Assembly: GCA_028456385.1 (NCBI GenBank) | Contig: JALNQF010000032.1 | Location: 266,241 to 330,240 of the forward strand | Direction: 5' to 3' | DNA: 64,000 bases | DNA from: Ophiosphaerella korrae | Lineage: Eukaryota > Ascomycota > Dothideomycetes > Pleosporales > Phaeosphaeriaceae | In this document: piece by piece, positions 21,140 to 33,977 of the stretch | How positions within the stretch are numbered: position 1 is the stretch's first letter | Layout of the letters: every line of letters starts with the position of its first letter | The notes under the pieces: generated by a model | Seen by the model: only the letters and a program-made list of their open reading frames with translations | Database searches by the model: none | What the model was told of the DNA's origin: nothing | Made by a program: the position numbers and the translations under genes

Positions 21140-24100
21140 GAGTAAAGAAGTATAATATATAATACTCTATTAGACCTTTTATTATAATAATAACTACTAC
21201 ACACATCTTTCTAGTAAATAGGGAGTAGTATAGTTCCTATAGAAGTATAGATATAGAGTAGTAGTAATAAAGGAAGATAGAATAAAAGCTTAGCTAAAAG
21301 ACATAGCCTAAGTAATAGACCTACTAATAGAAGATTTAGAAAGAGAAAAGCCTCTAGTACTATTAATCTAGGCTAATAGACTAGTACTAAATAAAGAGAC
21401 TACTATAGCTCCCTCTAAAAGACTACGAGGAAGTAAGAGACAAGTTAGTATAAAAGATACAAGATATACCTAGCTAACAATATATAGTTATAATAGCTGT
21501 ACTATAATAGATATAGAGGAACAAGATAAAGAATAGAAGTTTGTTTAGAAATACTTACTAGTTATAAGTATAGAGGAAGCGTACAAAGACTAGAAAGAAC
21601 GTAATCCTAAAGAAATAAAGTTTATACTATTTTAAGAATAGATAAAGTAATATATAGTTATAGTAGGAAGAATACCTATATAAAAGGAATAGTAATATCT
21701 TACAAGAGAGACGCGATAGATTAATAAAGCCTATATACTAAAAGTACTAGTAGTATACTATACCCTAATAATAGATACACCTAGTAGAAGTAAATACTAA
21801 GAAGGGGATAACAAAATAATAGACCTAAAACATCTAGTACACTTTAAAGCATTATAGATATTATACCTAGACAAGAATTGTATTATATATAGAAACCCTA
21901 AAGTAAATAACAACGTATAGCCTATAAGGAAAAGAGGCTATAACTATACAAGAGTAATTATAGTAGAAGATATCTAAGGATAAGAAATAACCCTAGAAGA
22001 TAGATATGTAGTAGTAAGACCTAGCCTAAAATTATCTAAGAAATGCGTCTAAGGAAGACTATAGTATAAATATATATACGACAAGTGTCTAAAATACAAA
22101 GAATATAAACTTAAAGTAGGCCTATAGCCTTAGAAAGATAGATAATTTAATAAATCGCTAAAGTAAGAAAGGCTAAAAGGTATAAGAGGCCTACACATTA
22201 CAAAAACAAGTACATACTAAAGAAAGGAAGTACAATTAATAATTAACAGTAGAGCTACGAGAAACTTTATATTAAGAAAGTTTGTAGAAACACAAGGAAT
22301 AAAGTATATAACAAAGAAATACCCTTAACAACTAAGTACAATTAAAGGAAAACTATTTTAAGAACTAATACAGTTTAAGACAGTACCTTTAACACTAAGG
22401 ATAGAAGGACTAGAAATCTAGAACATAGTTATAGATATAACAACAATTAATAACAAACAAGATATAATATTAGGTATACTATAGTTACAAATAACTAACC
22501 TACAGATTAATTAAAGAATAAGAAAAATTAGTTATAGCAAAACTAATACACTAAAAGCTAATATAAGTACTAGTAAAGGAGAATTCCCTAAAGAATACAA
22601 GAAATAGGAAAAGTAGCTTATAGAACTAGAAGATTACCTCCTAGAATACTAACTATAGGACTTAGCAATAGAACTAGAAGAAGAAAAGAACGTAGGATAG
22701 AGCCTAGTCTACTAAAAAATAGAAGAAGAATCTAAGATTAAACAATTATTTATACAAAATACAATAAAGAAAGGATAGATAAGAGAATCTAAATCCTTAG
22801 TAGTATATAGATTAATATTTATAGACAAAAAAGAGATAAACAACAAAAGACTTTACGTAGATTTTAGAAAAACTAACGCAATTACAAATAAGAACTAATA
22901 CTTACTACTACAAATAGATAAAATACAAGATAAGCTACAAAAAGCAAAGATCTTTACAAAACTAGATATACAAAACGCATACTACTAGATTAGAATTAAG
23001 AAAAGAGATAAGTAGAAAATATCGTTTAGAATACAATACAGACTATACAAATACTTAGTTATACCGTTTAGCTTAACAAACGCACTAGCAGCATTCTAAG
23101 AAAGAATTAACATAGTACTAAGAGAGTACTTAGATATATTTACATTTATATACTTAGACGACATCTTTATATTCTTAGAAGAGGAGGAAGAACACGTACA
23201 GTATATACATAAAGTGCTAAAAAAACTAGTAGAAGCTAAAATGTTTCTTAAAATAAGAAAATGCGAGTTCTATACAAAGGAAACAGACTTCCTTAGATTT
23301 ATTATTAAACTAGGAAAAATCAAGATTAACCTAGAGAAGATTAAATCAATTAACAAATAGCTAACACTAAAGAACCTAAAAGAGGTATAATAATTTTATA
23401 GGCTAGCTAACTTTTATAGAAAGTTAATAATAGGATAGTCTAAAGATATAGAACTAATAACTAGACTTATAAAAAAAGATACGCTATTTAAGTAGATAAG
23501 AGAATACAATAAAGTATTTAAGAAAATTAAAAGAAAGTTTATAGAAAACCTAGTTATTAGAATATATAACCTAGACCTACTAGCAATAGTAAAAATAGAC
23601 GTATCTAACTTAGTCTATAGAATAGCACTAATATAAGAAGACCTAGAGACTAAAAAGGAATACTTAGTTAAATACTTCTCTAAGAAGATAAAAATAGTAG
23701 AACTTAATTACTTAATCTATAATAAAGAGATACTAGCAATCTATAAAGTATTTAAATAATAGAGAGTATACCTATAAAGAGCAAAGTACTAGACGAAGGT
23801 CTATATAGACTATAAGAATCTTATAGGATTTATAACAAATAAAGAATTGTTATAACGCTATACAAGATAGTAGGAATACTTGTTATTATTTAATATAGAA
23901 ATTATATACACAAAAGAAAAAGACAACTAATTTATAGATACTCTAAGTAGAAGACTAGACTTATAAGAAGAAGTAAGCGCTACTAGTATAGTTCTAGTTA
24001 AAAACAAAGAAGGATATTTAGTCCTAAATACACCTAAGATAGCTACAACACTTAAGAGGACAAGTAGCGAGCTAGACAAATAGATTCGAAAAACAACACA

Positions 24101-25455
24101 AGAAGTATCTAAAGAAATAGAGAAACTTAAAATCTAAGATAGATTTGTATAAGTATATAGAAGAATATATATTCTAGGAAAAATTTAAAGAGAATTTATA
24201 CAACAATTCTATAAATTACTAGTATATAGTTACTAAGGTATTAAGAAAACATTAGATAGACTACTACAAGATTACTACATTCTAAAAGTAAGACAACTAG
24301 TAATAGAGGTACTACGAGACTATATAGAATATTAAAGAAATAAATATAATAGATATATACTATATAGAATACTACAACTAGTAAAAACACTAGAACAACT
24401 ATAGAGAGTTATTACAATAAACTTTATTACGAAGCTACCTAAGTCTAAAGATCTAATATTAGGAATTAAATATAATAGAATCTTAACAATAGTAGATAAA
24501 CTTACGAAGTACATATACTTTAGACTACACAAAGAAAAAAGCAGGATAGAGGTTACTACACACTAGGTTCTAGGAACTATAATTAGTTAATATAGACTAC
24601 TAGATAAGGTTATTATAGATAGAGATATATAATTTACATTAAAACTATAGGGAACGATAACAGCGCAATTAGGAATATAACACGCGATGTCTACAGCATA
24701 TTATCTATAAATAGATAGATAGTTAGAACGAATAAATTAGATAGTAGAACAATACCTAAGATACTACCTTAACTATAACTAGAACAATTAAGTATAGCTA
24801 CTACCTATAGCACAATTAGCATATAATAGCGTAAAGAATATAGTAATAGGAGTATTACCCTTCTTCGTAAACTATAGATTTAAACCTAATACATATTAGA
24901 TACTATAGAATTAAATATCTTAGTCTCTAAAAAGAGAAAACTTTGCTAATAGACTTAGAGATATATATAACTAATTAAGACAGGATGTAGAATTCCTATA
25001 TAATTAAATAGTAAAGTACTATAACAAGAAGTATAAAGAAGGACTCTAATTTAGAGAGAGAGAAAAAGTATAGTTAGTACGCAAGAATATTAAGAGTAAA
25101 CAACCTAGTTTAAAATTAGACTATATTAAGATAGGACTATACAAAATTAAGAAAGAAGTTACGCTAGTTATATTTAAATTAAAGCTACTAAACAAAATAA
25201 AGATATACCTAACCTTCTACGTAGTACTACTTAAGATAGTACTACAAAACGTAGAACTACTAGTGTACAAAGTAGACACGTATAAAAAATAAGAAGAATA
25301 GGAAGTAAAAGAAATCCTAGTATACTAGTTCTATAATAGCAGGAACTACTATCTAGTAGAATAGATAGGTATAAACGAGAAAGGACAACTATAGGAAAAA
25401 ATATAGGAACTAGAAGACAATCTTAACTACTCTAAGAAATTAGAAGAGTTCTAAA
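21140..25455 (+). pseudogene. E1 pol relic: protease, RT, RNase H, integrase, chromodomain
   Basis: The protease active site is INSRA at about 22242-22256, where DSGA is expected; both changes are G-to-A. RT follows, with YLDD intact at 23151-23162. An RNase H-like VKIDVSNLVY lies near 23590. The integrase zinc-binding region (24215-24330) has His and Cys positions turned to Tyr, and the catalytic core (VDKLTKY near 24495, then VIIDRDI near 24615) is still readable. The C-terminus (25299-25455) is a chromodomain: EVKEIL, then YYLVE and IGI, then ELEDNLN and LEEF, with stops at expected Trp codons. Chromodomains steer integration to heterochromatin marks. No upstream RIP-free frame survives. 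Confidence 0.82.
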
Positions 25456-26120
25456 ATCAAAACTCTCTAGAACGCCTAGTAGCGAACTAAGAGAATCGAC
25501 ATTACTAACAACAGATAGAAAGATAATAGAGACGTCTAGCGTAAGACCCGCTATAGTAACACTAAACGCCTTATCTAGATCTAGCTTAGCTTCTAGAGCT
25601 ACTAACTACTTAGCTAATTTCTTATTATTTAAGGCCTTTATCTTACAAAGACAAGAGAGATAAGCTTAATTCTCTACTAGCTTACTCTACGCAAGCTCCT
25701 AGATACGCTTACGCTTAGCTTTAGCCTCTATAATTTAAGATAGTAATTTCTCTTAAGTCTAGTTAATAGCTTTCCCTATTATCGTTAAGCCTAGACGCAA
25801 GAATAAGCGTAATAAACATATACTTAGAAAGAGAAATACTAGACATATTACAAGAACTACGTATATTTACGCAAATATATACTTTACAAGCCTTACTATT
25901 ATTTATAGAAATAATATAAGGAAAAGACTTAGGGTTTAACTTAAGAGAAGTATAATAAGAATAAGGAAATATTTTAACACTATTGCGCAATACACAATTA
26001 GTAAGAAGATAGCAACAACGCGTAGATAAAACAGGCATTAGGGAGGATAAAGAACTCTATATTAATAAAGAAACTAGATTAATAACCTTAGCTCTAGGAT
26101 AGACAAACTAAGGTCTACCT
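25456..26120 (-). pseudogene. Antisense frame region of E1 (between pol and 3' LTR)
   Basis: About 665 bp with no sense coding. On the minus strand a 91-residue frame (26038 to 25763) contains LLTNCVLRNSVKIFPYSYY and SSISLSKYMFITLILASR. Frames of the same sequence recur in the equivalent place in E2 (minus) and B (plus, because B is reversed). Further downstream in the antisense direction a second frame with a helix-rich, leucine/lysine-rich pattern can be followed. I do not recognise the protein. Confidence 0.55.
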
Positions 26121-26134
26121 AGAGGAGGAGATAG
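26121..26134 (+). other. Polypurine tract of E1
   Basis: AGAGGAGGAGATAG lies directly against the TG of the 3' LTR, the expected place for plus-strand DNA priming. E2 has the equivalent AGAGAAGGGGATAG. Confidence 0.75.
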
Positions 26135-26566
26135 TGTTATAGGCGTAACAGAAGAAATCAAGATAGAACTAATTAGTCCTAGTCTAGGCGCTAACAAAGC
26201 ATAGGACGAGTAGGGTAACGACCTTAATTAGGAGACTACGCATAATTAGGATACCTAAGAGTAATCTATAATCTATAGACTCTTAGTAGTAGTAGATTAT
26301 AGATTAAGCTAATCTATAATCTATTAATCTTAGTAAATATAGATTATAGATTACAGCAAGTATATAGTTATTAGTAATACGCATTATTAGGATAGTATTA
26401 GTAATTTAATCCTTTAACTATAGAACGCTAATACAAGACAGTTGTAAAATATCTTCTATTATTTATAGTTATTATAGATTACCTCTAAGCTTTTACTATT
26501 ACCTCGTAATCTACTAACTCCTTTTAAGATAGGCACCTATAGTTAACAACAGGAGGCCTAGTTATA
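26135..26566 (+). repeat. 3' LTR of E1
   Basis: 432 bp, same length as the 5' LTR, followed by target duplication TATTA. The two LTRs differ only by transitions as read by eye. Confidence 0.92.
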
Positions 26567-26594
26567 TATTAACTACAAGTAACCTTAAGAGAGG

Positions 26595-27245
26595 TGTTAT
26601 AAGTATAACAAGAGAAATCGAGATAGATCTAATTAGTCCTAACTTAAGTACTAACGAAGTATAGGATAAGTAGGGTAACAACCTAGATTAGGAAATAAAC
26701 TATAACCTAAATACGTAGTAGTAATCTATAAACATATTATGTAGTAGTACTACTCTACTACGCTAAACAAACCTAAAAAAGTAACTAAGTATTTAATAAC
26801 GTTAAATATAGGAGTAGAATAGTATATATATTACTTAAAGGCCCTTACCTTTACTTACGCTTTACGTAGCTATAGCTTACTATAGCCTATAGTATAACAA
26901 AATATATATAATAGATTAAAAGTAATATATAAATATAAATAATAGATTAAAAGTAATCTATAAATATAAATAATAGATTAAAAGTAATCTATAAATATAA
27001 ATAATAGATTAAGAGTAATCTATAAGGTTATATAAATAGATTAGTAGAAGTATATAGTTAGTAGTAATACGTATTATTAAGATAGTATTAGTAATTTAAT
27101 TATTAACTACAAACAACAATATATTAATATCGCGAGAATTATTCTATTATTATAGTTTATTATAGATTACTATACGTACTTTTATTATTAACTTTTAGTC
27201 TCCTAATACCTCTAATAGTTACCTAAAAGTCGATAATAGGTAACT
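26595..27245 (+). repeat. Gypsy LTR (D-type), cut by element E3
   Basis: It begins TGTTATAAGTATAACAAGAG and aligns along most of its length with the 5' LTR of D (32639-33099), including the AACCTAAATACGTAGTAG block. It breaks at GTAACT, just before the expected LTR end, where E3 begins. It is about 190 bp longer than D's LTR, through an extra segment of about 177 bp (about 26729-26905) and an extra tandem unit. Confidence 0.7.
26908..27031 (+). repeat. Tandem repeat, 31-bp unit x 4, inside an LTR
   Basis: Units start at 26908, 26939, 26970 and 27001. Each begins ATAATAGATTAAAAGTAAT with few changes. The equivalent place in D's LTR has fewer, shorter copies. Confidence 0.85.
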
Positions 27246-30200
27246 TGTTATAAAAAGTATTAGTAGATTAAAAGTTAATAATAAAAGCTTATATAGTAAT
27301 CTAGTAATAGACTATAAATAATAGAATAACTCTTATAATATTAAAATATTATTACTTATAGTTAGTAATTAAATTACTAATACTATTTTAATAATATATA
27401 TCCTACTAGCTATATACTTATACTAATCTATTATATACCTTTATAGATTACTTTAATCTATTATATATAATTATAAATTACTATAATCTATTATATATAA
27501 CTATAGATTACTTTATATTATATATCTAGGTTATAATTTGTTTTTTAATCTAGGTTATTACTCTACTTATTACTCTACTTTATTAGTACTTAAGTTAAAA
27601 CTAATTAGTTTTATCTTAATTTCTCTTATTATACCTATAATACTATTCTCTCTTTTAAGTAAGCTCTTATTTTCTTATCTTAAAGCTAAAGTTATTAATT
27701 TAGTTTCTTTATTAATATTAAGTTCTTTATCTCCTTTTTTAATACCTACTAAGTTTACTCTTTATTATTTTTAATTAGTAGATTATATATTACTTTATAA
27801 AGTTATAATATTTCTTTATTCTTATTATAAGTCTTTAAACCTTCTATTAGTTTATCTATTTTTAAAGTATAGTAAAGCTTATAAACTATATAGTTATACT
27901 AATACTTATTTATTTTATAACTTATCTAGTATATCTCTAGTAGAGTATAAGTTAAGAATACTTATTTGTAATAAAGAGAGCTATTAACTATACTTAAAAA
28001 AAACTATTATTATAGATTATAGAAGCTAAAAAAGAGTATAACTAGATTCTAAGTATATAAGTAGAAAATTATACTTATATAGTTTATCTTTATAAAATAA
28101 AGGCTTTAAATAATAAAAAGTCTATTATATAGTCTTTTCTTTTATAATCTAAGCTAGACTTTAAAGTTATAGTAGAGGCTACTTAGGCTCTTACTATATT
28201 AGGCGCGTTTAGTAACTTTTTACCTATTACTAGTAGTATTAGTCTTCTCTACTTACTACTAGGTAGTCTAGAAGATTTTAATTTTAGTACTCTTCTAGTT
28301 TTTTAAAGTAATTAAGATTATCTTATAGTTACTTTTTTTAATCTATTTTTATCTATTTTACTAGATAGTAGTTTTATTTATTAAAAAACTAATACTATAA
28401 GATTTCTTTTACTTTTTATTCTTTATATATATTTACTTTATATACTAGAAGTTTTACTACTTATAGTACTTTTTCTAGTAGTATTACGTAGAATATTAAG
28501 TATATCTTTATCTTATCTAGTAGTTTTAACTTAAATATAACTAGTATAACTTTTTTTTTTACTTTATATAGTTTTATCTATATATAATCTAGTTTTAAAC
28601 TTAATTATTTACTTTTAATATTTCTTTATACTAACTATACTTTTTCTTTTTCTTTAAATTAAGGTTCTTTTTAGTATTTTTTATTATAGTACTTAATTAT
28701 TTAATCTTATAAGAACTCTATATCTTATAATAGCTAATTATAATTTTTTTTAAATCTATTAATAAAGTTTTCTCTTTTTAGAAACTAAAATACTTTAAAT
28801 TTTAGTATCTAGTATATATTTAAGTTAAATCTATAATTTATAAAGAAAGGTAATACTTTTATTACTATATTCTTTATACTATTATATTCTAGCTATACTA
28901 TAAGTAGTAACTATACTTAATTATTCTAGTTATAATTAAAGTAGTATCTTAAGTACTATTTTACTATTTAATTTATATATTCTAACTATCTATTTATTTA
29001 TAGATAATATACTATTAATATTTAATATTTAATTCTTAATAATACTATAATTATTTTCTATAGTTTTAATATAAATCTTATATCTTTATCTATAACAATT
29101 TTATCTAGAATACTATACTAGCTAATTATAGTTTTTAGAACCTAGTATACTATAACTTCTATTCTACTTTTTTCTTTATATAGTCTAAAATAAAAGTACT
29201 TTATAAGTTTAGTTACTATTATTAGGATTCTATTATACTTAACTCTTAATATTAGATCTTTTAACTTAAGTAGCTTTATAATAAAGTTATTATAATAACT
29301 TTCTAGAGTTATTTTAGTACTTTAACTAGTTATAGTATTTTATATAGTATATATTTACTATACTTATTTCTATAATATTTTTTATAATCTTATAGTACTT
29401 CTATTACTAGTTATTTTACTTTAAAGATATAGTAATCTCTTAAAAGCCTATCTAATATTTTATTAATACTTTTATATCTATATATTAGTAGTTTATAAAA
29501 CTACTATATAAATTCTTTTTATATTTTACTTAGAATATATATTCTTCTATACGCTTTTATAATTCTTACTTAGATTTTAAGTTTTTTTTATTTTTTTAGA
29601 AGCTTTTTATATATTTTTTTAAATCTATTTATTTAGTTTACTACTTTTTCTTTTAAGTATTATAGCTATTCTAGGTATATTTAGAATTAAATATATTTCT
29701 TTATTCTTAACTAGAACTATACTAGTATTATTTACTTCTTCTTATAAATTTAGTCTTTTACCTAAAGTATCTATAAATTAATTATCTTTACTCTTAGTAT
29801 ATATAATTTTAAGGTTAAATATTAATAAGAATTCTTACTATTATATATAGTATTATAATAAGTCTTTATTTATTATAAATCCTATAAGATTCTTATTATT
29901 TATATAGACTTTTATTTAATACTTTACTTTTTATAAGTTTACTTTCTACTATTTAAATACTTTATAGATTACTAGTATTTATTTATTATAAATTAAGTAG
30001 TTAAGCTCTACTAGTATTATTTTGTTAGAAAAGTATTTAACTAAGTATTTTTATTTTATAGCTAGGTCTTTTTATATTAGTACTATTCTATATACTATGT
30101 TTAATATATTTATCTTTACTATTACTAGTAGGTCTAGGTTATAAATTCTAATAACTAGGTTCTCTATAAACTTTTATTTAATCTAGTTAAATACTTTATT

Positions 30201-32638
30201 ATATTCCTAAGTCTATTTAAATAGTATATTTTTTTTTATAAGCTTTATTTATAGTTCTATTAACTTAGACTATTTTACTATTAGCTTTCTATAAAAGTTT
30301 ACTAACTTCTAAAACTACTATACTTTTTATAAGTTTTTTAGTATTAGCTATTCTTAGATTACTTTAATATTATTTAAGTTAATCTTTATCTTTTTTAGTT
30401 TAATAATAAACTTAAGAAAGTCTATTTCTTTTATATAAAACTTATATTTCTTTACTAGTCTTTCTAGTATCTTATATATATATTATATATATTCTTCCTC
30501 TAATTCTTAGAATATATAGATATTATATAAGTATATAAATATAAATACGTTTAAGTATTCTTATAGAACTATATTAATTTTCTCTTAAAATACTACTAGT
30601 ACGTTTATAAATCTAAAAAGTATAACTAAATATTTAAATAGTCTATATTATATTTAAAATACTATTTTCTACTTATCACTCTTTTTAATCCTAATCTAGT
30701 TATAAGTATTTTAGATATCTAATTTTATAAAGATTTAAGCCTTTTATAGCCTATTTTATATATTATCTATATATAGTAATAGGTATTAGTTTTTATTTAT
30801 TATTACGTTTATTTTTCTAAAGTCTAAATAGAGTTATTTATTATTTATTCTTTTTTTATTTATAAATATAATTCTATATACTACTAAAGATTAAGAGTTT
30901 TATATCTATTTTTTCTTAATTACGTTTTTAATAAATACTTAATTAATCTTAGATTTTTTTTTAGTTTATTAGTAGACTAGGCTCTATCTTATATTCTTTT
31001 CTTCTAAGTCTATTACTAAGTCTTATAGCTAATATTCTAGAAGGTAGTCCTTTAGCTCTATAAGCTACTTTTCTTATTTCTTATATTTTTCTAGGAATTC
31101 TCCTTTATATATACTTATATTAGCTTTTAGTATATCTTTTTTAGAGTAGCTAATTTTCTCTATTCTGTAATTAATTCTTAGGGTAGTTAATTATAACTAT
31201 AGTATTCTTAATATTATATCTATAACTATATTTTTAATCTCTAGCCTTTCTAGTTTTAATATAGAGAGTACTATTTTAAACTTAATAGGTTTTTAGAATA
31301 GTTTACTTTTAATTATACTTAGTTATTAAAAGTATTTCTTTATTATATACTTTATTTTTTAGTTTTCTATAAACTTCTTTAATATAAAGTTCTTTATAGC
31401 TCTACTATAAATTATTACTTATATTTTCTTATCTTAGTATATTCTCTTTTTTATAATATATAGGCTTATTATACTATTAAGTTTATTTTACTTTAGCTAT
31501 TTTATAAATTATTTACTTTTTTAAAGCTTTTACTTTACTTTATATTTATAATCCTTATATTTTATATTTTTATTGTATATTTATTTATACTATAGATTTT
31601 TTTAGATATATTTCTTAGATAGTTTTATTCTTAGTCTAATTACTATCTACTCTTTATTAAGTATTTTAATTATTTTCTAACTTTTAATATCTTTTTTTTA
31701 GATTACTTTTATATAATTATATCTTTTCTTTTATACTAGCTATATATAGTTAGTATTTAAGTATAATACTTAGGATACTTTAAAATATACTAGATATTCT
31801 AAATTTATTTTTTTATTATCTCTTACCTAGTACTTATCTATACTAAGTCTAGTTATTACTAAGATATAGTATACTACTAGTATACTTAGTATATAAGCTT
31901 TATTAATCTATTATATCTTTTTTATAAAGTACTAATATTCTCTTTATATAAGTATTCTTTCTACTATAACTATATATTACTCTATTTATTTTTAGAATAT
32001 TATAAACTTTATTACTTTAAAATTATATATTTTCTAGTCTTTATATACTTCTTCTATACTTATAATTAGTATATATTTTTAAATAAACTACTAATCTATA
32101 TTTTATTTTACTATATCTATTATTATATAGCTAGTATAACTATTTATATTTAACTAGGTATACTCTATATTTTTTATATTAACTTATCTCTTATCTCTTT
32201 ATAGTTCTTTAGAAGTAACTATAGTAGTTTCTTTATCTTTTACTAGTCTTTTAGCGTAAATTAATAGAATTTATATCTCTTTTCTTTTTAAATCTTCTAT
32301 TAGTAAGTCTATTATATATATTATTTCTTTAAGCTATACTTATATTCTTTTTTTTATTATAGCTACTCTATTTATTTATAAAAAGTATATATAATAGTTA
32401 TTATTATAATAAAAGGTCTAATAGAGTATTATATACTATATTTCTCTAGTTACTACTACTTTTTCTTAGAACTTAGCTTATACTTTTAGTATTTTCTCTT
32501 TATTCTTAGCTATTTTTAACTAAGTTTCTTTATCTTTCTTAAGATCTTTATTTCTATAATCTTTTATAAAGTATTTTAATTTCTTATATTTATAATATAC
32601 TATATCTTTTTTTTTAATTAGTAGATTTTTATATAGTA
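27246..32638 (-). mobile_element. E3: gypsy relic on the minus strand, truncated by element D
   Basis: The 3' LTR (reverse complement, 27246-27642) starts TGTTATAAAAAG. It is followed by the antisense-frame region (27643 to about 28300, frame at 27538-27774 on plus), integrase, RNase H, RT and protease in reversed order. The RT core near 30515-30530 reads YLYN instead of YLDD, so both catalytic Asp codons are lost. The element stops in the zinc-knuckle region at 32638, where the 5' LTR of D begins, so its gag and 5' LTR are not here. This is among the most heavily mutated copies; CpG is nearly gone. Confidence 0.8.
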
Positions 32639-33099
32639 TATTATAGGCGTAATAAGAGAAATTAAGATAGAGCTAATTAGTTTTAACTTAAGTACTAATA
32701 AAGTATAAGATAAGTAGAGTAATAACTTAGATTAAGAAATAAACTATAACCTAAATACGTAGTAGTAATCTATAAATATATATAATAGATTAAAGCAATC
32801 TATAAGTATATATAATAGATTAAAGGTAATTTATAAAGTTATATAAATAGATTAAAGGTAATTTATAAAGTTATATAAATAGATTAGTAGAAGTATATAG
32901 TTAATAGTAATATATATTTTTAAGATAGTATTAGTAATCTAATCTTTAACTAAGAGTAATAATACTTAATATTATAAGAATCTTCTATTATTTATAGCCT
33001 ATTACTTAATTACTATATAAACTTTTATTATTAACTTTTAATCTACTAATACTTTCTTTTAGTAGTTACTTATAGTTAATAATAAGTAACTCTATTATA
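32639..33099 (+). repeat. 5' LTR of D
   Basis: 461 bp. It aligns end-to-end with the E1 LTR and with 26595-27245. It carries about three copies of an ATAGATTAAAGGTAAT tandem unit near 32800-32890. Confidence 0.75.
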
Positions 33100-33977
33100 T
33101 ATTACTAATCTAGTTATTAGAAGAAGTAAAGTATAAGTAGTATATAGTCTAAGCTAATATAATAGTAGAAAGCTTAACTAAAAAAGGAAGTAAAGTACTT
33201 CTAAGTAGTTATAAGATAGAACTAACTAACTAAGTAGTAGTTAAGATATACTTAAACAACCTAATTACTAAGAAAAGGGATATATAACTAATAATTAATA
33301 CCCTAGAAACGTAGAATAAAGATCTATAAGACTACATTAACTAAAATAAAGCTTAGATTAAATCTATTATAGTAGGCTAGAACTAGATAGAACAAATTAC
33401 TAAAAGACTAGAGATAAGTATAATAAAAAAACTACTTAAGATACTTATAGTTAAGAAATTTAATAGAATAAAAGAAAAGCTAAGACTATTCTTAGCTTCT
33501 ATATAACTCTAAATAGATATATAACTTACTTTAATATAGAAGAAAAGAAAGTAGTATATATTAGACTATACTTTAAAGAAGATATAATAAGATAGTTTAA
33601 ACTTTATTAGATAGACTATATACTATAAGCTCTAAGAATAAAAAAAGATAAAATAATAGCTATCTTTAGAAGTTATAAATACTTTAAATAATAAATAAGA
33701 GTAGTATTTAGAAATATAGACGTTACTTAATAATCTAAAGAAAAGCTTAAAAGACTTAAATAATTTAAGTATATTCTAGAATATATATTATAGTTTAAAT
33801 AACTATCTTAGAATATAGATTAAAATAAACTATCCCTAATATTAATGTTTAAACAAAGACTAAGTAAAATAATCTAATATAAATTAATTTAAATAGAGAA
33901 ACTAAAGATACTAAAAGCTTTAAAGAAATAGGTAATATAAGTAGATAATAATCTCTAAGAATAGAAGTTAAATAAGT

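Larger units (their letters stand above)
19535..26566 (+). mobile_element. E1: full-length Ty3/gypsy chromovirus relic (7,032 bp)
   Basis: Two 432-bp LTRs (19535-19966 and 26135-26566) have TG...CA ends and are flanked by the 5-bp duplication TATTA (19530-19534 and 26567-26571). The internal order is gag, two zinc knuckles, protease, RT, RNase H, integrase, chromodomain, an antisense frame region, and a polypurine tract. Coding is destroyed by many in-frame TAG/TAA codons where CAG, CAA or TGG are expected. By eye the LTRs differ at about 32 sites, all C/T or G/A transitions. Among the gypsy copies in the window it keeps the most original residues, including YLDD. No primer-binding site starting with TGG follows the 5' LTR; the first bases are CCTTGCTAATTTAG. 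Confidence 0.92.

Noticed and set aside
24332..24532. 66-residue minus-strand frame in E1
   Set aside because: It is antisense to the integrase region and not shared as an open frame by other copies; it arises because TAG on one strand is CTA on the other.
26908..27031. Possible CRISPR-like array (31-bp units)
   Set aside because: Units are directly abutting with no unique spacers, AT-rich, and lie inside a fungal LTR; it is a simple tandem repeat.
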